Shown here: positions 8,807-18,019 of the stretch, piece after piece
Numbering within the stretch: position 1 is the first letter of the stretch
Layout of the letters: each line of letters begins with the position of its first letter
DNA from: Acidobacteriota bacterium
GTDB taxonomy: Bacteria; Acidobacteriota; Vicinamibacteria; Vicinamibacterales; SCN-69-37
NCBI GenBank assembly: GCA_004297655.1
Contig: SCUN01000109.1
Span: 1-37,967 of the forward strand
Length of the DNA stretch: 37,967 nucleotides
Direction: 5' to 3'
The notes under the pieces: model-generated
What the model was told of the DNA's origin: nothing
Seen by the model: the letters and a program-made list of their open reading frames with translations, nothing else
Database searches by the model: none
Translations under genes and position numbers: made by a program

Positions 8807-10109
8807 TGGTATGAGATATCACGGATACTCGCGCCTCGCGCACGCCGCGGCCCGCCAGCGACAAGACTTCGAACCGAAGCTGTTCGAATTCGACCACATC
8901 GCCGACCACCGGCGGCCGGCCGAGCCGCGCCAGCACCAGTCCGCTCACCGAGTCGACGTCCTCGTGCTCGAGTTCGCGGTCGTACTTCTGTCCCACTTCG
9001 TCGAGCCGGGCCGTGCCCGCCACACGCCAGACGCCAGGCCGCTCCTCTAATAAGGATGGGATCTCGGACGCGTCTTCGGTGATTTCGCCGACGACCTCCT
9101 CCGACAGGTCTTCGATGCTGACCGTGCCGGCCGTGCCGCCGTGCTCGTCGATGACGAGCGCCATGTGCGCATTCGCCCGCTGCATGACCGCCAGCACATC
9201 GTCGAGCGGCGCGGTCTCGGGCACGACGGGCATCGACCGGACGTCGGCGAGGCCGATCGATTCGTTCGCGAGGATCCGCCGGAGCAGGTCTTTCACGTGC
9301 AGCATGCCGATGATGTGATCGAGGTCGCCGTCATACACGGGATACCGCGTGTAGAGCTTCGACAGCAGCAGCGCGCGCAGATCGTCTGGCGTGGCGCCGA
9401 CCGGGACGCCAACCACGCGCACCCTTGGGACCATGACCTGGCTCGCCGTGAGATCGCCGAACTCGAAGAGCTCGCCAAGCAGACGTCCGGACTCCGCCCT
9501 CAGCGCGCCGCCCTCTTCGCTCTCCTCCACGATCAGTCGAAGTTCCTCGACGGTGTGCAGCTGATCTTCCGTTTGCGCGTCGCGGTGAATGCCGAGTACG
9601 CGCAACGCCAGCGCGCCGATGCGGCTGAACGTCCACACGAACGGAAACGCCACGAACCACGAAATCCGCATCGGCCAGTAGAGCCAGCGCGCGACGCCTT
9701 CGGTGCGTTGCAGCGCGATGGACTTCGGCAGCATTTCGCCGAACACGATGTGCGCGCACGTCAGGAGGCTCACGGCGATGACGCTCGCGAGTCCGTGCGC
9801 CGTGATCCAGCGAAGCGCGCCCAGCGACTCGAGATGCGGGGCCAGATAATCGGCCAGCGCGTGTTCACCGAACATGCCGAGGCCCAGGCTCGCGATGGTG
9901 ATGCCGAACTGGGCTGTCGCGATGTAGCGATCCTGCTGGCGCGACGACTCCATGAGCGAGACCAGCCGCTCCGACAGGCGATCGCCTTCACCGGCGCGAT
10001 TCTCGATCGCGGCCTTCGGCGCGCCCACCAGCGCGAACTCCGCCGCGACATAGAACGCATTCACCAGCAGGAACGCGCCCACGATAAGGAGAATCGTGAG
10101 GAGCGTCAC
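8784..10109 (-). CDS. CNNM/hemolysin C-family protein (DUF21-CBS-CBS-CorC/HlyC domain)
   Basis: VNAFYVAAEFALVGAPKAAIENRA..., VMVPRVRVVGVP, ALVIDEHGGTAGTVSIEDLSEEVVGEI. Confidence 0.92.
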   Translation of the reverse strand: MTLLTILLIVGAFLLVNAFYVAAEFALVGAPKAAIENRAGEGDRLSERLVSLMESSRQQDRYIATAQFGITIASLGLGMFGEHALADYLAPHLESLGALRWITAHGLASVIAVSLLTCAHIVFGEMLPKSIALQRTEGVARWLYWPMRISWFVAFPFVWTFSRIGALALRVLGIHRDAQTEDQLHTVEELRLIVEESEEGGALRAESGRLLGELFEFGDLTASQVMVPRVRVVGVPVGATPDDLRALLLSKLYTRYPVYDGDLDHIIGMLHVKDLLRRILANESIGLADVRSMPVVPETAPLDDVLAVMQRANAHMALVIDEHGGTAGTVSIEDLSEEVVGEITEDASEIPSLLEERPGVWRVAGTARLDEVGQKYDRELEHEDVDSVSGLVLARLGRPPVVGDVVEFEQLRFEVLSLAGRGVREARVSVISHTNDQGQTG

Positions 10110-11149
10110 AGCAATGCTCCGACGACGTCGTGAATCGTAACCATGCCGACGACATGCTCTGGAGCATCCTTGTCGACGACGATCGCGAGGTGAGCGCGTT
10201 TGGCGCGAAGGGCGCCGATGATGCGATCAGCGGGAAGGTCCGCGGGAATGCGCGGGACCGGGCGGATCAACGGATCCAATCGATCCAGCGGCGTGGCGGC
10301 ATCGGTGAGGAACCGGCGAACCAGGTCCTTCACGCGAACGATGCCGAAAATCTGATCGGGCGTGCCGCGGTAGACCGGCAACCGGCTGAATGGGCTGGCC
10401 GCGACGACGCGGATGACGTCGGTCCACGGCGTGTCGGCGTTGAGCATCGTGAGGCGGCCGCGCGGGACCATCAGGTCCGACGCCGTCCGCAGGCTGAGCT
10501 GGAGCGCGCGCTGTAGGCGTTTGTGCTCGTCGGGCTCGAGCAGGCCGCCGTCGCGGCTTTCGGCGATCAGCAGCGAGATCTCCTGCGGCGAATGGAGGTG
10601 GCGATGGGTGGTCGGGCCGCCGCCGAAGAGCCGCAGCACGGCGGTGGCGGCGCCGTTGAGCACGAAGATCACGGGGCGGAAGATACGCACCGATCCGAGC
10701 ATCGGCATGACGGTGCCCAGCGCGGTTTCCGTTGGGAACTGCAGCGCGATCGATTTGGGAATCAGCTCGACGAGGACGACCTGAACTGCCGTCAGGATGA
10801 TGAGGACGGTGACGGTGGCGGCCGACGTGATCGCTTCGGCGTCGAGGCCGAGCGGACCGGCGAGGTGTCGCGCGATCCACGGCGTCAACGCCGGCGTTGC
10901 CGTGGCGTGCGCGTAGGCGCCGAGGATCAGGCTCGAGAGCGTGATGCCGATTTGCGACGCCGCGACGTAACGGTCGAGCGCGGCGGCATCCTCGACGTAG
11001 GGGAGCAGCCGACGGGCGAAGACGTTGCCGTCTTCGCTCAGCCGGCGCACGCGGCTGCGCCGGACGCCGACGGCGCCAAACTCCGCGGCGACGTAGAGCG
11101 CGTTTGCGGCCAGAAGCGCCGCAAAAATAATCCAGACACCAATCGTCAT
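10106..11149 (-). CDS. CNNM/hemolysin C-family protein (DUF21-CBS-CBS), second tandem copy lacking the C-terminal CorC/HlyC domain
   Basis: NALYVAAEFGAVGVRRSRVRRLSEDG..., LMVPRGRLTMLNADTP, ends at VGMVTIHDVVGALL. Confidence 0.9.
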   Translation of the reverse strand: MTIGVWIIFAALLAANALYVAAEFGAVGVRRSRVRRLSEDGNVFARRLLPYVEDAAALDRYVAASQIGITLSSLILGAYAHATATPALTPWIARHLAGPLGLDAEAITSAATVTVLIILTAVQVVLVELIPKSIALQFPTETALGTVMPMLGSVRIFRPVIFVLNGAATAVLRLFGGGPTTHRHLHSPQEISLLIAESRDGGLLEPDEHKRLQRALQLSLRTASDLMVPRGRLTMLNADTPWTDVIRVVAASPFSRLPVYRGTPDQIFGIVRVKDLVRRFLTDAATPLDRLDPLIRPVPRIPADLPADRIIGALRAKRAHLAIVVDKDAPEHVVGMVTIHDVVGALL

Positions 11150-11817
11150 TTCTGCATGGAGCAGACGCGGTCACCGAGCCAGATCAACATCAGGCCGACG
11201 CATTCGCCGACGTAGAGCGCTTCGACGACGCCGGCTTTGGCCATCGAGCCGCCGATGCCCGGCAGGATCGCGCCGACCGCAATGAGGGTGTTGCCGTACG
11301 CGCGATACAGGTGGCCACGCTGCTTGTAGTGGAGCCACGCGCTGCGGAACGCGCCGCCGATCAGGAAGAACACGGCGTAAAGATTGATGAACGGCGTGAG
11401 CAGCCGCACCCAATGCCACGCGAGGACGGCGCCCGACGGGCGCTCGATCTCGAGCTTCGAGAGATCGACGGGCGAGAGGATCACCGCGGCGGTGGCGAAG
11501 ATGACGAACGCGACGCTGGCGATCGTGAGCCGCCTGGCCAACGGACGCGGCCAGGACAGCCACAGCGAGCCTTGCGCGAGGGGATACCCGCCGAGCAGCG
11601 CGCCGGCGATGTACCAGAGCTTGGTCAGCAGGACCGTGTTGCCGCTGAGCGTGATGACGCTTTCGATCAGCGTGCCGAGGCCGTAGGTCGCGATGCCGAA
11701 CGCCCACCAGCCGAGGTGCGGCGAATGCCGCCGCTGCCACCGGCGCAGGAGCGAGGCCGCAAAAAGGACCGACAGAATTGTGGTGAGAATCGGGAGGTAA
11801 TGGATTGCGCGCAGCAT
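11146..11817 (-). CDS. Multi-TM membrane protein of unknown function
   Basis: About 7 hydrophobic segments; 4-nt overlap with the downstream CNNM gene. Confidence 0.75.
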   Translation of the reverse strand: MLRAIHYLPILTTILSVLFAASLLRRWQRRHSPHLGWWAFGIATYGLGTLIESVITLSGNTVLLTKLWYIAGALLGGYPLAQGSLWLSWPRPLARRLTIASVAFVIFATAAVILSPVDLSKLEIERPSGAVLAWHWVRLLTPFINLYAVFFLIGGAFRSAWLHYKQRGHLYRAYGNTLIAVGAILPGIGGSMAKAGVVEALYVGECVGLMLIWLGDRVCSMQK

Positions 11818-11863
11818 GAGAAATGGCTCGGGAGTAGGATGTCACAAACCAGCGGAGGCCGGC

Positions 11864-12196
11864 ATGTTCAAGGACTTCAAGGCGTTTGTGAATCAGGGCA
11901 ATGCGATGGATCTGGCGGTCGGCGTTGTCATTGGCGCCGCCTTCGGCAAGATCGTCGACTCGGTCGTCAACGACATCGTCATGCCGCTGATCAGCCTGGC
12001 GACGGGCGGCGTGGATTTCTCGCAGCGGTTCATCGCGCTCAGCGGGCAGGGCGGCGCGACGCTCGAGGAAGCGCGCAAAGCCGGCGCCGTGCTCGCGTAC
12101 GGCAACTTCATTCAGACCGTGTTCAATTTTCTGGTGATCGCGTTTTCGATTTTTCTGGTGGTGCGGCAGATCAACAAGATGCGGGCCGGGAAGTGA
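11864..12196 (+). CDS. mscL: Large-conductance mechanosensitive channel MscL
   Basis: MFKDFKAFVNQGNAMDLAVGVVIGAAFGKIVDSVVNDIVMPLI; ATG 11864 preceded by a purine-rich RBS. Confidence 0.96.
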   Translation: MFKDFKAFVNQGNAMDLAVGVVIGAAFGKIVDSVVNDIVMPLISLATGGVDFSQRFIALSGQGGATLEEARKAGAVLAYGNFIQTVFNFLVIAFSIFLVVRQINKMRAGK

Positions 12197-12225
12197 GCTC
12201 GTAAGGAGGTAGCACTGACGATTGA

Positions 12226-12320
12226 TGGCGGTGAGGCAGGGATTCGAACCCTGGATAGAGCTTTAAAGGCCCTATAACGGTTTAGCAAACCGCCGCCTTC
12301 AGCCTCTCGGCCACCTCACC
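12226..12320 (-). tRNA. tRNA-Ser(GCU)
   Basis: Reverse complement GGTGAGGTGGCCGAGAGGCTGAAGGCGGCGGTTTGCTAAACCG...GGTTCGAATCCCTGCCTCACCGCCA; anticodon GCT; long variable arm; encoded CCA. Confidence 0.95.
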
Positions 12321-12476
12321 GGAACGTCTAGAGTATCAGACCGGGCGGTTTCTACCCGGGCGGCCGGAGTTTCGGCGGGAAACTGCAAATTCTGGCCGGA
12401 AATACGCAGTTCAGATTTTGGCATTTCCGTTGCACACAGACGGGTCGTTTCCAAATGCGGCGCGAAAGCGCCAGAC

Positions 12477-15245
12477 ATGGAGCTGCCCATGCGTGCTGTC
12501 CGTGTGTCGCTGTGTGCCATCGTCTTGTTCGCGGCCGTCGGAGTGCTTCGGCCGGCCGCGCCTCTCCTCCAGGCCCAGACCGCTCAGAGTTCGAAGCTCG
12601 ATGCGGCGCTCGTCGACAAACTGAATCAATCACTGCCCGGGACGCCGATCGAAGTGGTGATCGTCTTCGCGGATCTGGCCGCGGCGCCGCGCGTGCAGGC
12701 GCTCGCGACGACCTTCCTGCAGATGCAGGCGTTGCCGATGGCGGGCGCCATTTTGCCGGCGGAGCAGATTCCAGTGATCGCCGGCTGGCCGGAAATCACG
12801 AGCATCACGTTCAACGCGCCGCTGAAGTACTTCCTGCACGAGTCGGTACCGGTCATCAAAGCCGATCAGGTCTGGCGCACGTACGGCCAGACGGGCGGCA
12901 ATGTGACGGTGGCGGTCGTCGACAGCGGCATCGACGGCACCCATCCGGATCTGGCCATGGGATCGAAGGTCATTCAGAACGTGAAGGTGATTCCATTCGG
13001 CCTCTCACAGGAGAACGTGGCGCTCACCGACACCTCATCCGGTCACGGCACGCACGTCGCCGGCACGATCGGCGGAAACGGCGCGGTGTCGAGCGGCTAC
13101 TACCTCGGGGTGGCGCCGGATGTGAAACTGGTCGGCCTCGGCGCCGGCGAGGGCATCGCGATCCTGAGCGCCGTGCAGGCGTATGACTGGATTCTCCAGC
13201 ATCACGCCCAATACAACATTCGCGTGGTCAGCAATTCGTGGGGATCGACCGGCGGCGAGATCAACCTCCGCGATCCGATCGCGATGGCCACGCTCGAGGC
13301 GTACAAGCGCGGGATCCTGAGCGTGTTCGCCGCCGGAAACGACGGCGGCTATGACGTCATGAATCCGTACTCGCTCCCGCCCTGGGTGCTATCGGTGGCG
13401 GCCGGCAAGAAGGATGGCGTCACGCTCGCCGATTTTTCGTCCCGAGGGAAAGACGGTGACTACTTCAAGCATCCCGATCTGACGGCGCCGGGCGTCGACA
13501 TTGTCGCCACGCGTCTGCGGACCTTCGGGATCACGGCGGAAGATGCGTTCCCGAATCCGGTAAATCCCCTGTGGACGCCGTCGTACGCTTCGCTCAGCGG
13601 CACCAGCATGGCGACGCCGCACGTCTCGGGCGCCGCGGCACTGCTGCTGTCGGGGAATCCGCAGCTCTCTCCGGATCAGGTGATCGACGTGCTGACGTCA
13701 ACGACGACGGCGATGCCTGGGTATGCCCTGCATGAGGCGGGATACGGGTACCTGAACGCGCTGGCGGCGTACGAAGCCAGCCGGAAACTCACCGGAAATC
13801 TCGCGCAGTTCCTGGCCGGGACGCGCGAACATTCCGACACCGAGGTTCTCGGATTCGATCCGAACGGCAGCGTGCCGGCCGACGAGTATCAGTTCAGCGG
13901 GCTCAGCGCGGTGAGCGCGACCGGCACGGCGCCGATCGATTTTCCGTTCACCGTTCCGCAAGGCACTCTATACGTGGACGTTCGTCTCAACTGGACACCG
14001 TCGCAGCAGGACGCATTCGACCTGCAGGTGCTCGACCCGCAGGGCAACGTCAAAGTGACGAGCGGCAACAGCGTGGATTCCGGCGAAGCCGCGTTCTTCG
14101 TGCCCAGCACGTTTGGCGGGTACACCTTGCGGCTCGTGCCATTTGCGGGCGTGGCGGTGCAGTACAACGCCACGGTGAAGGTGGCGTACGGCACCCCGCC
14201 CCCGAACTGGCCGCCGACGCGGCCGCCGTCATCGCAGGTGTATCTGGGCGTCGCCGGCGTCTACAAGTCCTACGTCGCCGTCGGGATCGTCACCGATGCC
14301 TTCAGGAGCGGCGACTCCGGCTTCATCGTCTTCAATCTGGCGAGCGCGGATGGCACGCCGATGCCGGGACAGGCGGCCAACCTTCAGGCGATCTACACGG
14401 ATCGGAATGGCGCGGTGGCGTTTGTCGACAATTCGATCACCGATCGTGACGCCGGCGAGTACGAGACGTCGTTCAATACCGGCACGGCCGGCTGGACGGC
14501 GGGTCCGATCACCGTCTCGTTCGTCTGGAAAGGCGCGGGGGCGATGCGGGCGCTCAACGCCGGATTCACGTTGAACAAGCTGGCGACGTCGCTCCAGACC
14601 AACGGCACGGCGTTTACGCCCGGCCAGCAGATCGCATTTAGCGGGGACGTGGCGCAGGTCACGACGCTGGCAACGGGCACGGTCAAGACCACGCCGCTCA
14701 CCGGCGCGACGGTGACGTTGACTCTCAGGGACTCGCAAGGGAACGCGCTGGCGTCAACGCAGGCGGCGACGGATCTTCAGGGGCACTATGCCGGCGCGTT
14801 TAGTGCGCCGAGCACGGCTCGGGGGAACGTGACGCTCGTGGCCGAATCCCGCTATCAGGATGCGACGATCGTGACCGGCAGCAAGGACTGGTTCGGCCGC
14901 GCCGTCACGGGTCTCGTCTTCCCGGGCAACCTCGCACCGACGGTCACGCTTTCCGCCATACCGGACGCCAGCCGCAAATCGACGGCGTCATTCCTGATGT
15001 CGATCGACGCGGCGGTTCGTGACGAGGACGGGTGGGCCGATGTGACGACGATTGTCTTGACGCTGGTGGATGGCCGAGGGCGAGTGATCGGGCGATGGCT
15101 GAAGCCCGATTTCACTGAGGGGGATGCCTGGACCTGGCGCTTCAGCAAGGTGCCGCGTGTCACGGGACAGTCGCCGTGGACGGTGACAATTACCGCGCAG
15201 GACAGCGCGGGGCAGGCCGTCACGAAGAGCGTGGTCGTGAAATAG
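12477..15245 (+). CDS. Secreted S8 (subtilisin-like) serine peptidase
   Basis: Catalytic motifs VAVVDSGIDGTHPDL, SGHGTHVAGTIGG, LSGTSMATPHVSGAAALL; signal peptide; alternative start 12489. Confidence 0.95.
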   Translation: MELPMRAVRVSLCAIVLFAAVGVLRPAAPLLQAQTAQSSKLDAALVDKLNQSLPGTPIEVVIVFADLAAAPRVQALATTFLQMQALPMAGAILPAEQIPVIAGWPEITSITFNAPLKYFLHESVPVIKADQVWRTYGQTGGNVTVAVVDSGIDGTHPDLAMGSKVIQNVKVIPFGLSQENVALTDTSSGHGTHVAGTIGGNGAVSSGYYLGVAPDVKLVGLGAGEGIAILSAVQAYDWILQHHAQYNIRVVSNSWGSTGGEINLRDPIAMATLEAYKRGILSVFAAGNDGGYDVMNPYSLPPWVLSVAAGKKDGVTLADFSSRGKDGDYFKHPDLTAPGVDIVATRLRTFGITAEDAFPNPVNPLWTPSYASLSGTSMATPHVSGAAALLLSGNPQLSPDQVIDVLTSTTTAMPGYALHEAGYGYLNALAAYEASRKLTGNLAQFLAGTREHSDTEVLGFDPNGSVPADEYQFSGLSAVSATGTAPIDFPFTVPQGTLYVDVRLNWTPSQQDAFDLQVLDPQGNVKVTSGNSVDSGEAAFFVPSTFGGYTLRLVPFAGVAVQYNATVKVAYGTPPPNWPPTRPPSSQVYLGVAGVYKSYVAVGIVTDAFRSGDSGFIVFNLASADGTPMPGQAANLQAIYTDRNGAVAFVDNSITDRDAGEYETSFNTGTAGWTAGPITVSFVWKGAGAMRALNAGFTLNKLATSLQTNGTAFTPGQQIAFSGDVAQVTTLATGTVKTTPLTGATVTLTLRDSQGNALASTQAATDLQGHYAGAFSAPSTARGNVTLVAESRYQDATIVTGSKDWFGRAVTGLVFPGNLAPTVTLSAIPDASRKSTASFLMSIDAAVRDEDGWADVTTIVLTLVDGRGRVIGRWLKPDFTEGDAWTWRFSKVPRVTGQSPWTVTITAQDSAGQAVTKSVVVK

Positions 15246-15249
15246 ACGA

Positions 15250-15627
15250 TCAGCAGCAGCTGCGTGCCGTTCGCTCGAGCTGAGCGAGCGGCACGTCGAT
15301 CACGCGGCTGAGCTTCTTTCGGTCCTGCGTCGCCGCGCCGTTGGACGACAGGGCGGCCAGCGCCGATCGAAGCACGCCACTGATCGCCGGGTCGTCGAGC
15401 TCGGCGAGGCGGTAGTGCACCCAGAGCCCGTCCCGGCGGGTGGCGACCAGGCCGGCTTTGCGCAGGTGCGCCAGATGGCGGGAGGCCGTCGGCTGCGGGA
15501 TGTCGAGCGCCTCGTGGATGTGGCAGACGCAGATCTCGCCCGAGGCGAGCAGGCCCAGGATGCGCCGGCGCGTCTCGTCGGCGAGCGCGGCGAAGACGTG
15601 ATCGAGCGTGACGGCGGCGGTCTTCAT
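15250..15627 (-). CDS. arsR: ArsR-family As(III)-responsive repressor
   Basis: winged HTH, EICVCHIHEALDIPQPTASRHLAHLRKAGLV, terminal CC; divergent from acr3. Confidence 0.93.
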   Translation of the reverse strand: MKTAAVTLDHVFAALADETRRRILGLLASGEICVCHIHEALDIPQPTASRHLAHLRKAGLVATRRDGLWVHYRLAELDDPAISGVLRSALAALSSNGAATQDRKKLSRVIDVPLAQLERTARSCC

Positions 15628-15645
15628 ATTCGTGTTGACGAATAT
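15626..15645. promoter_or_regulatory. Putative ArsR operator 1 (ATATTCGTgttgACGAATAT)
   Basis: Perfect 8-bp inverted repeat, overlaps the arsR start codon. Confidence 0.75.
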
Positions 15646-15664
15646 AACAGGCCCGCACTATATT
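15635..15664 (+). promoter_or_regulatory. Putative acr3 promoter TTGACG-N18-TATATT
   Basis: sigma70-like -35/-10 embedded in operators 1 and 2; ATG 13 nt after the -10. Confidence 0.6.
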
Positions 15665-15669
15665 CGCAA
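15641..15669 (-). promoter_or_regulatory. Putative arsR promoter TTGCGA-N17-TATATT
   Basis: Minus strand, overlaps the acr3 promoter; ATG 13 nt after the -10. Confidence 0.5.
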
Positions 15670-15679
15670 ATCAGAATAT
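15660..15679. promoter_or_regulatory. Putative ArsR operator 2 (ATATTCGCAAATCAGAATAT)
   Basis: 6-bp arms, overlaps the acr3 start codon; 34 bp from operator 1. Confidence 0.7.
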
Positions 15680-16730
15680 GAACCGTTTCGAGCGGTACCT
15701 CAGCCTGTGGGTGGCGATGTGCATGGGCGCCGGGGTCCTGCTCGGTCTCGCCGTTCCCGATGTGATGGGCGCGCTGCGCCGCCTCGAATTCGGCGCGGGC
15801 AGCCAGATCAACGCCCCGATCGCCGTGCTGATCTGGCTGATGATCACGCCGATGATGATGAAGGTCGACTTCGGCGCGATTCGCAATGTGGGCCGGCGGC
15901 CGCGCGGACTGCTCGTCACCCTGTTCGTGAACTGGCTGGTGAAGCCGTTTTCCATGGCCGCCATCGCCTGGCTGTTCTTCCGGTATCTCTTCAGCCCGTG
16001 GATCGCGCCGGCCGATGCCGATCAGTACATCGCCGGCTGCATCATTCTCGCCGCCGCGCCCTGCACGGCGATGGTCTTCGTCTGGAGCTACCTCACCAAG
16101 GGGGATGCCGCGTACACGCTGGTGCAGGTCGCCATCAATGATTTGCTGATGCTCCTGTTGTTTGCGCCGATCGTCACGTTTCTGGTGAGCGGCGCGGCCT
16201 CGCTTCACGTGCCGTTTCAGGTGTTGCTCTATTCCGTGCTGGTCTTCATCGTGGTGCCGCTCGCGGCCGGGGTGCTGATCCGTCTGTGGATGGTGCGATC
16301 GAAAGGGCGGAAGTGGTTTGAGGACGTGCTGCTGCCGCGATTCGCGCCGGTCAGCATGGCGGCGCTACTGGCCACGCTGGTGCTGATCTTCGCGTTCCAG
16401 GCGCACAACATCACGACGAAGACGCTGCACGTCGGCCTGATTGCCATCCCGATTCTGATCCAGGTGTATTTCAATGCCTCGCTGACCTACGGACTGATGC
16501 GGGTCTTCCGGGTGGAGCACGCCGTCGCCGCGCCGGGCGCCCTGATCGGCGCCAGCAACTTCTTCGAGTTGGCCATCGCAACCGCCATCGCCCTCTATGG
16601 GCCGGAGTCCGGCGCGGCACTGGCCACGGTCGTCGGCGTGCTGATCGAGGTGCCCGTCATGTTGTCGGTCTGCGCGGCCTGCAACCGGACGCAGCACTGG
16701 TTCCCGAGGCCGCCAATATATTCGTCTTGA
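15678..16730 (+). CDS. acr3: ACR3-family arsenite efflux transporter
   Basis: MNRFERYLSLWVAMCMGAGVLLGLAVP...LAAAPCTAMVFVWSYLTKGDAAYTLVQVAINDLLML. Confidence 0.95.
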   Translation: MNRFERYLSLWVAMCMGAGVLLGLAVPDVMGALRRLEFGAGSQINAPIAVLIWLMITPMMMKVDFGAIRNVGRRPRGLLVTLFVNWLVKPFSMAAIAWLFFRYLFSPWIAPADADQYIAGCIILAAAPCTAMVFVWSYLTKGDAAYTLVQVAINDLLMLLLFAPIVTFLVSGAASLHVPFQVLLYSVLVFIVVPLAAGVLIRLWMVRSKGRKWFEDVLLPRFAPVSMAALLATLVLIFAFQAHNITTKTLHVGLIAIPILIQVYFNASLTYGLMRVFRVEHAVAAPGALIGASNFFELAIATAIALYGPESGAALATVVGVLIEVPVMLSVCAACNRTQHWFPRPPIYSS

Positions 16731-16771
16731 CGAATGTATTGACCTCACGCTATATTCGCCAAATCGAATAT
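16718..16771. promoter_or_regulatory. Second putative ArsR operator pair with TTGACG-N18-TATATT promoter, upstream of arsM
   Basis: ATATTCGTCTTGACGAATGT (16718-16737) and ATATTCGCCAAATCGAATAT (16752-16771); -35 16727-16732, -10 16751-16756. Confidence 0.7.
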
Positions 16772-16783
16772 ATGGAGACCCCC

Positions 16784-17626
16784 ATGACCGACGCTACTAA
16801 CGCCGTTGACGTGACCCTGACCGAAACCGTGAAGGACAAGTACGGCGCCATCGCGCGCAAGGTCCGCACCGGCGAGAGCGAGAAAGCCTCCTGTTGCGGG
16901 CCGACCTGCTGCGGCGGCGGCGAGAAAGACGCCATTTCCGCCAACCTCTATTCCGACGCCGAGGCATCGGCCGTGCCCGAGACCGCCATGACCGCGTCGC
17001 TTGGCTGCGGCAACCCGACCGCGCTGGCCCAGCTTAAGCCCGGCGACGTCGTGCTCGACCTCGGCTCCGGCGGCGGCATCGACGTGCTGCTGTCCGCCAA
17101 ACGCGTCGGCCCGACCGGCAAGGCCTATGGCCTCGACATGACGGACGAGATGTTGGCGCTGGCCATGGAGAACAAGAAGAAGGCCGGCGCGACCAACGTG
17201 GAATTCCTGAAGGGCCACATCGAGAACATCCCGCTGCCGGCCAACACGATCGATGTGATCATCTCGAACTGCGTCATCAACCTCTCGGGCAACAAGGACC
17301 GCGTGATGGCCGAGGCCTTCCGCGTGCTCAAACCCGGCGGCCGCTTCGCGGTCTCCGACGTCGTCCGGTTGCGCGAGGTCCCGGATGATGTGAAGAAGAA
17401 CATGGAGCTGTGGATCGGCTGTGTCGCCGGCGCGCTGCAGAAGGACGACTACGTCGCGAAGTTGAAGGCGGCCGGCTTCACGGACATCGAGGTGGAAGTC
17501 ACGCGCGAGTACCGCGCGGCCGAGGCGCAGAGCTTCCTCGAGGCGTCTGGCCTGAACGTCGGTGACTACGCCGAGAAGATCGACGGCGCGTTCATCAGCG
17601 CCTTCATCCGCGCCCGCAAGCCGTGA
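16784..17626 (+). CDS. arsM: Arsenite S-adenosylmethyltransferase
   Basis: [12 protein letters not shown]...[11 protein letters not shown]...[36 protein letters not shown]...[12 protein letters not shown] 7 nt before ATG 16784. Confidence 0.95.
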   Translation: MTDATNAVDVTLTETVKDKYGAIARKVRTGESEKASCCGPTCCGGGEKDAISANLYSDAEASAVPETAMTASLGCGNPTALAQLKPGDVVLDLGSGGGIDVLLSAKRVGPTGKAYGLDMTDEMLALAMENKKKAGATNVEFLKGHIENIPLPANTIDVIISNCVINLSGNKDRVMAEAFRVLKPGGRFAVSDVVRLREVPDDVKKNMELWIGCVAGALQKDDYVAKLKAAGFTDIEVEVTREYRAAEAQSFLEASGLNVGDYAEKIDGAFISAFIRARKP

Positions 17627-18012
17627 AGCTGTTGTTTCTCTGCGTCGCCAACTCCGCCCGGAGCCAGATGGCCGAAGGCCTGGCCCGGGCGATGTTTGGC
17701 GATCGCGCCGAGGTCGCGAGCGCCGGCAGCGCGCCGGCGCGCGTCAACCCATTCGCGATTGCCGCCATGGCCGAGATCGGCATCGACATCTCGAACCACC
17801 GCTCGAAGTCGGTTGACGACGTCAGGGCCGGCGACTTCGACATGGTCATCACCCTCTGCGCCGACGAAGTGTGTCCGGTGGTGCCTGGCCGCGTGAAGCG
17901 CCTGCACTGGCCAATGCCCGATCCGGCGGCCGCGCCGCCCGATCAGGCGCCGGCGCGTTTTCGCGAAGTCCGGGACGCGATTCAATCCAAGCTGGAGTTG
18001 CTCAAGGCATAA
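17623..18012 (+). CDS. arsC: Arsenate reductase (LMW-PTP/thioredoxin-coupled type)
   Basis: [41 protein letters not shown]; 4-nt overlap with arsM. Confidence 0.93.
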   Translation: MKLLFLCVANSARSQMAEGLARAMFGDRAEVASAGSAPARVNPFAIAAMAEIGIDISNHRSKSVDDVRAGDFDMVITLCADEVCPVVPGRVKRLHWPMPDPAAAPPDQAPARFREVRDAIQSKLELLKA

Positions 18013-18019
18013 TCTCGTC

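Noticed and set aside
9141-10133. 330-aa plus-strand ORF antisense to the CNNM gene
   Set aside because: Composition of a shadow ORF; real CDS is on the minus strand
12355-12476. AACTGC..GCAGTT inverted repeat upstream of the S8 protease
   Set aside because: Short arms, long loop, single occurrence; insufficient support
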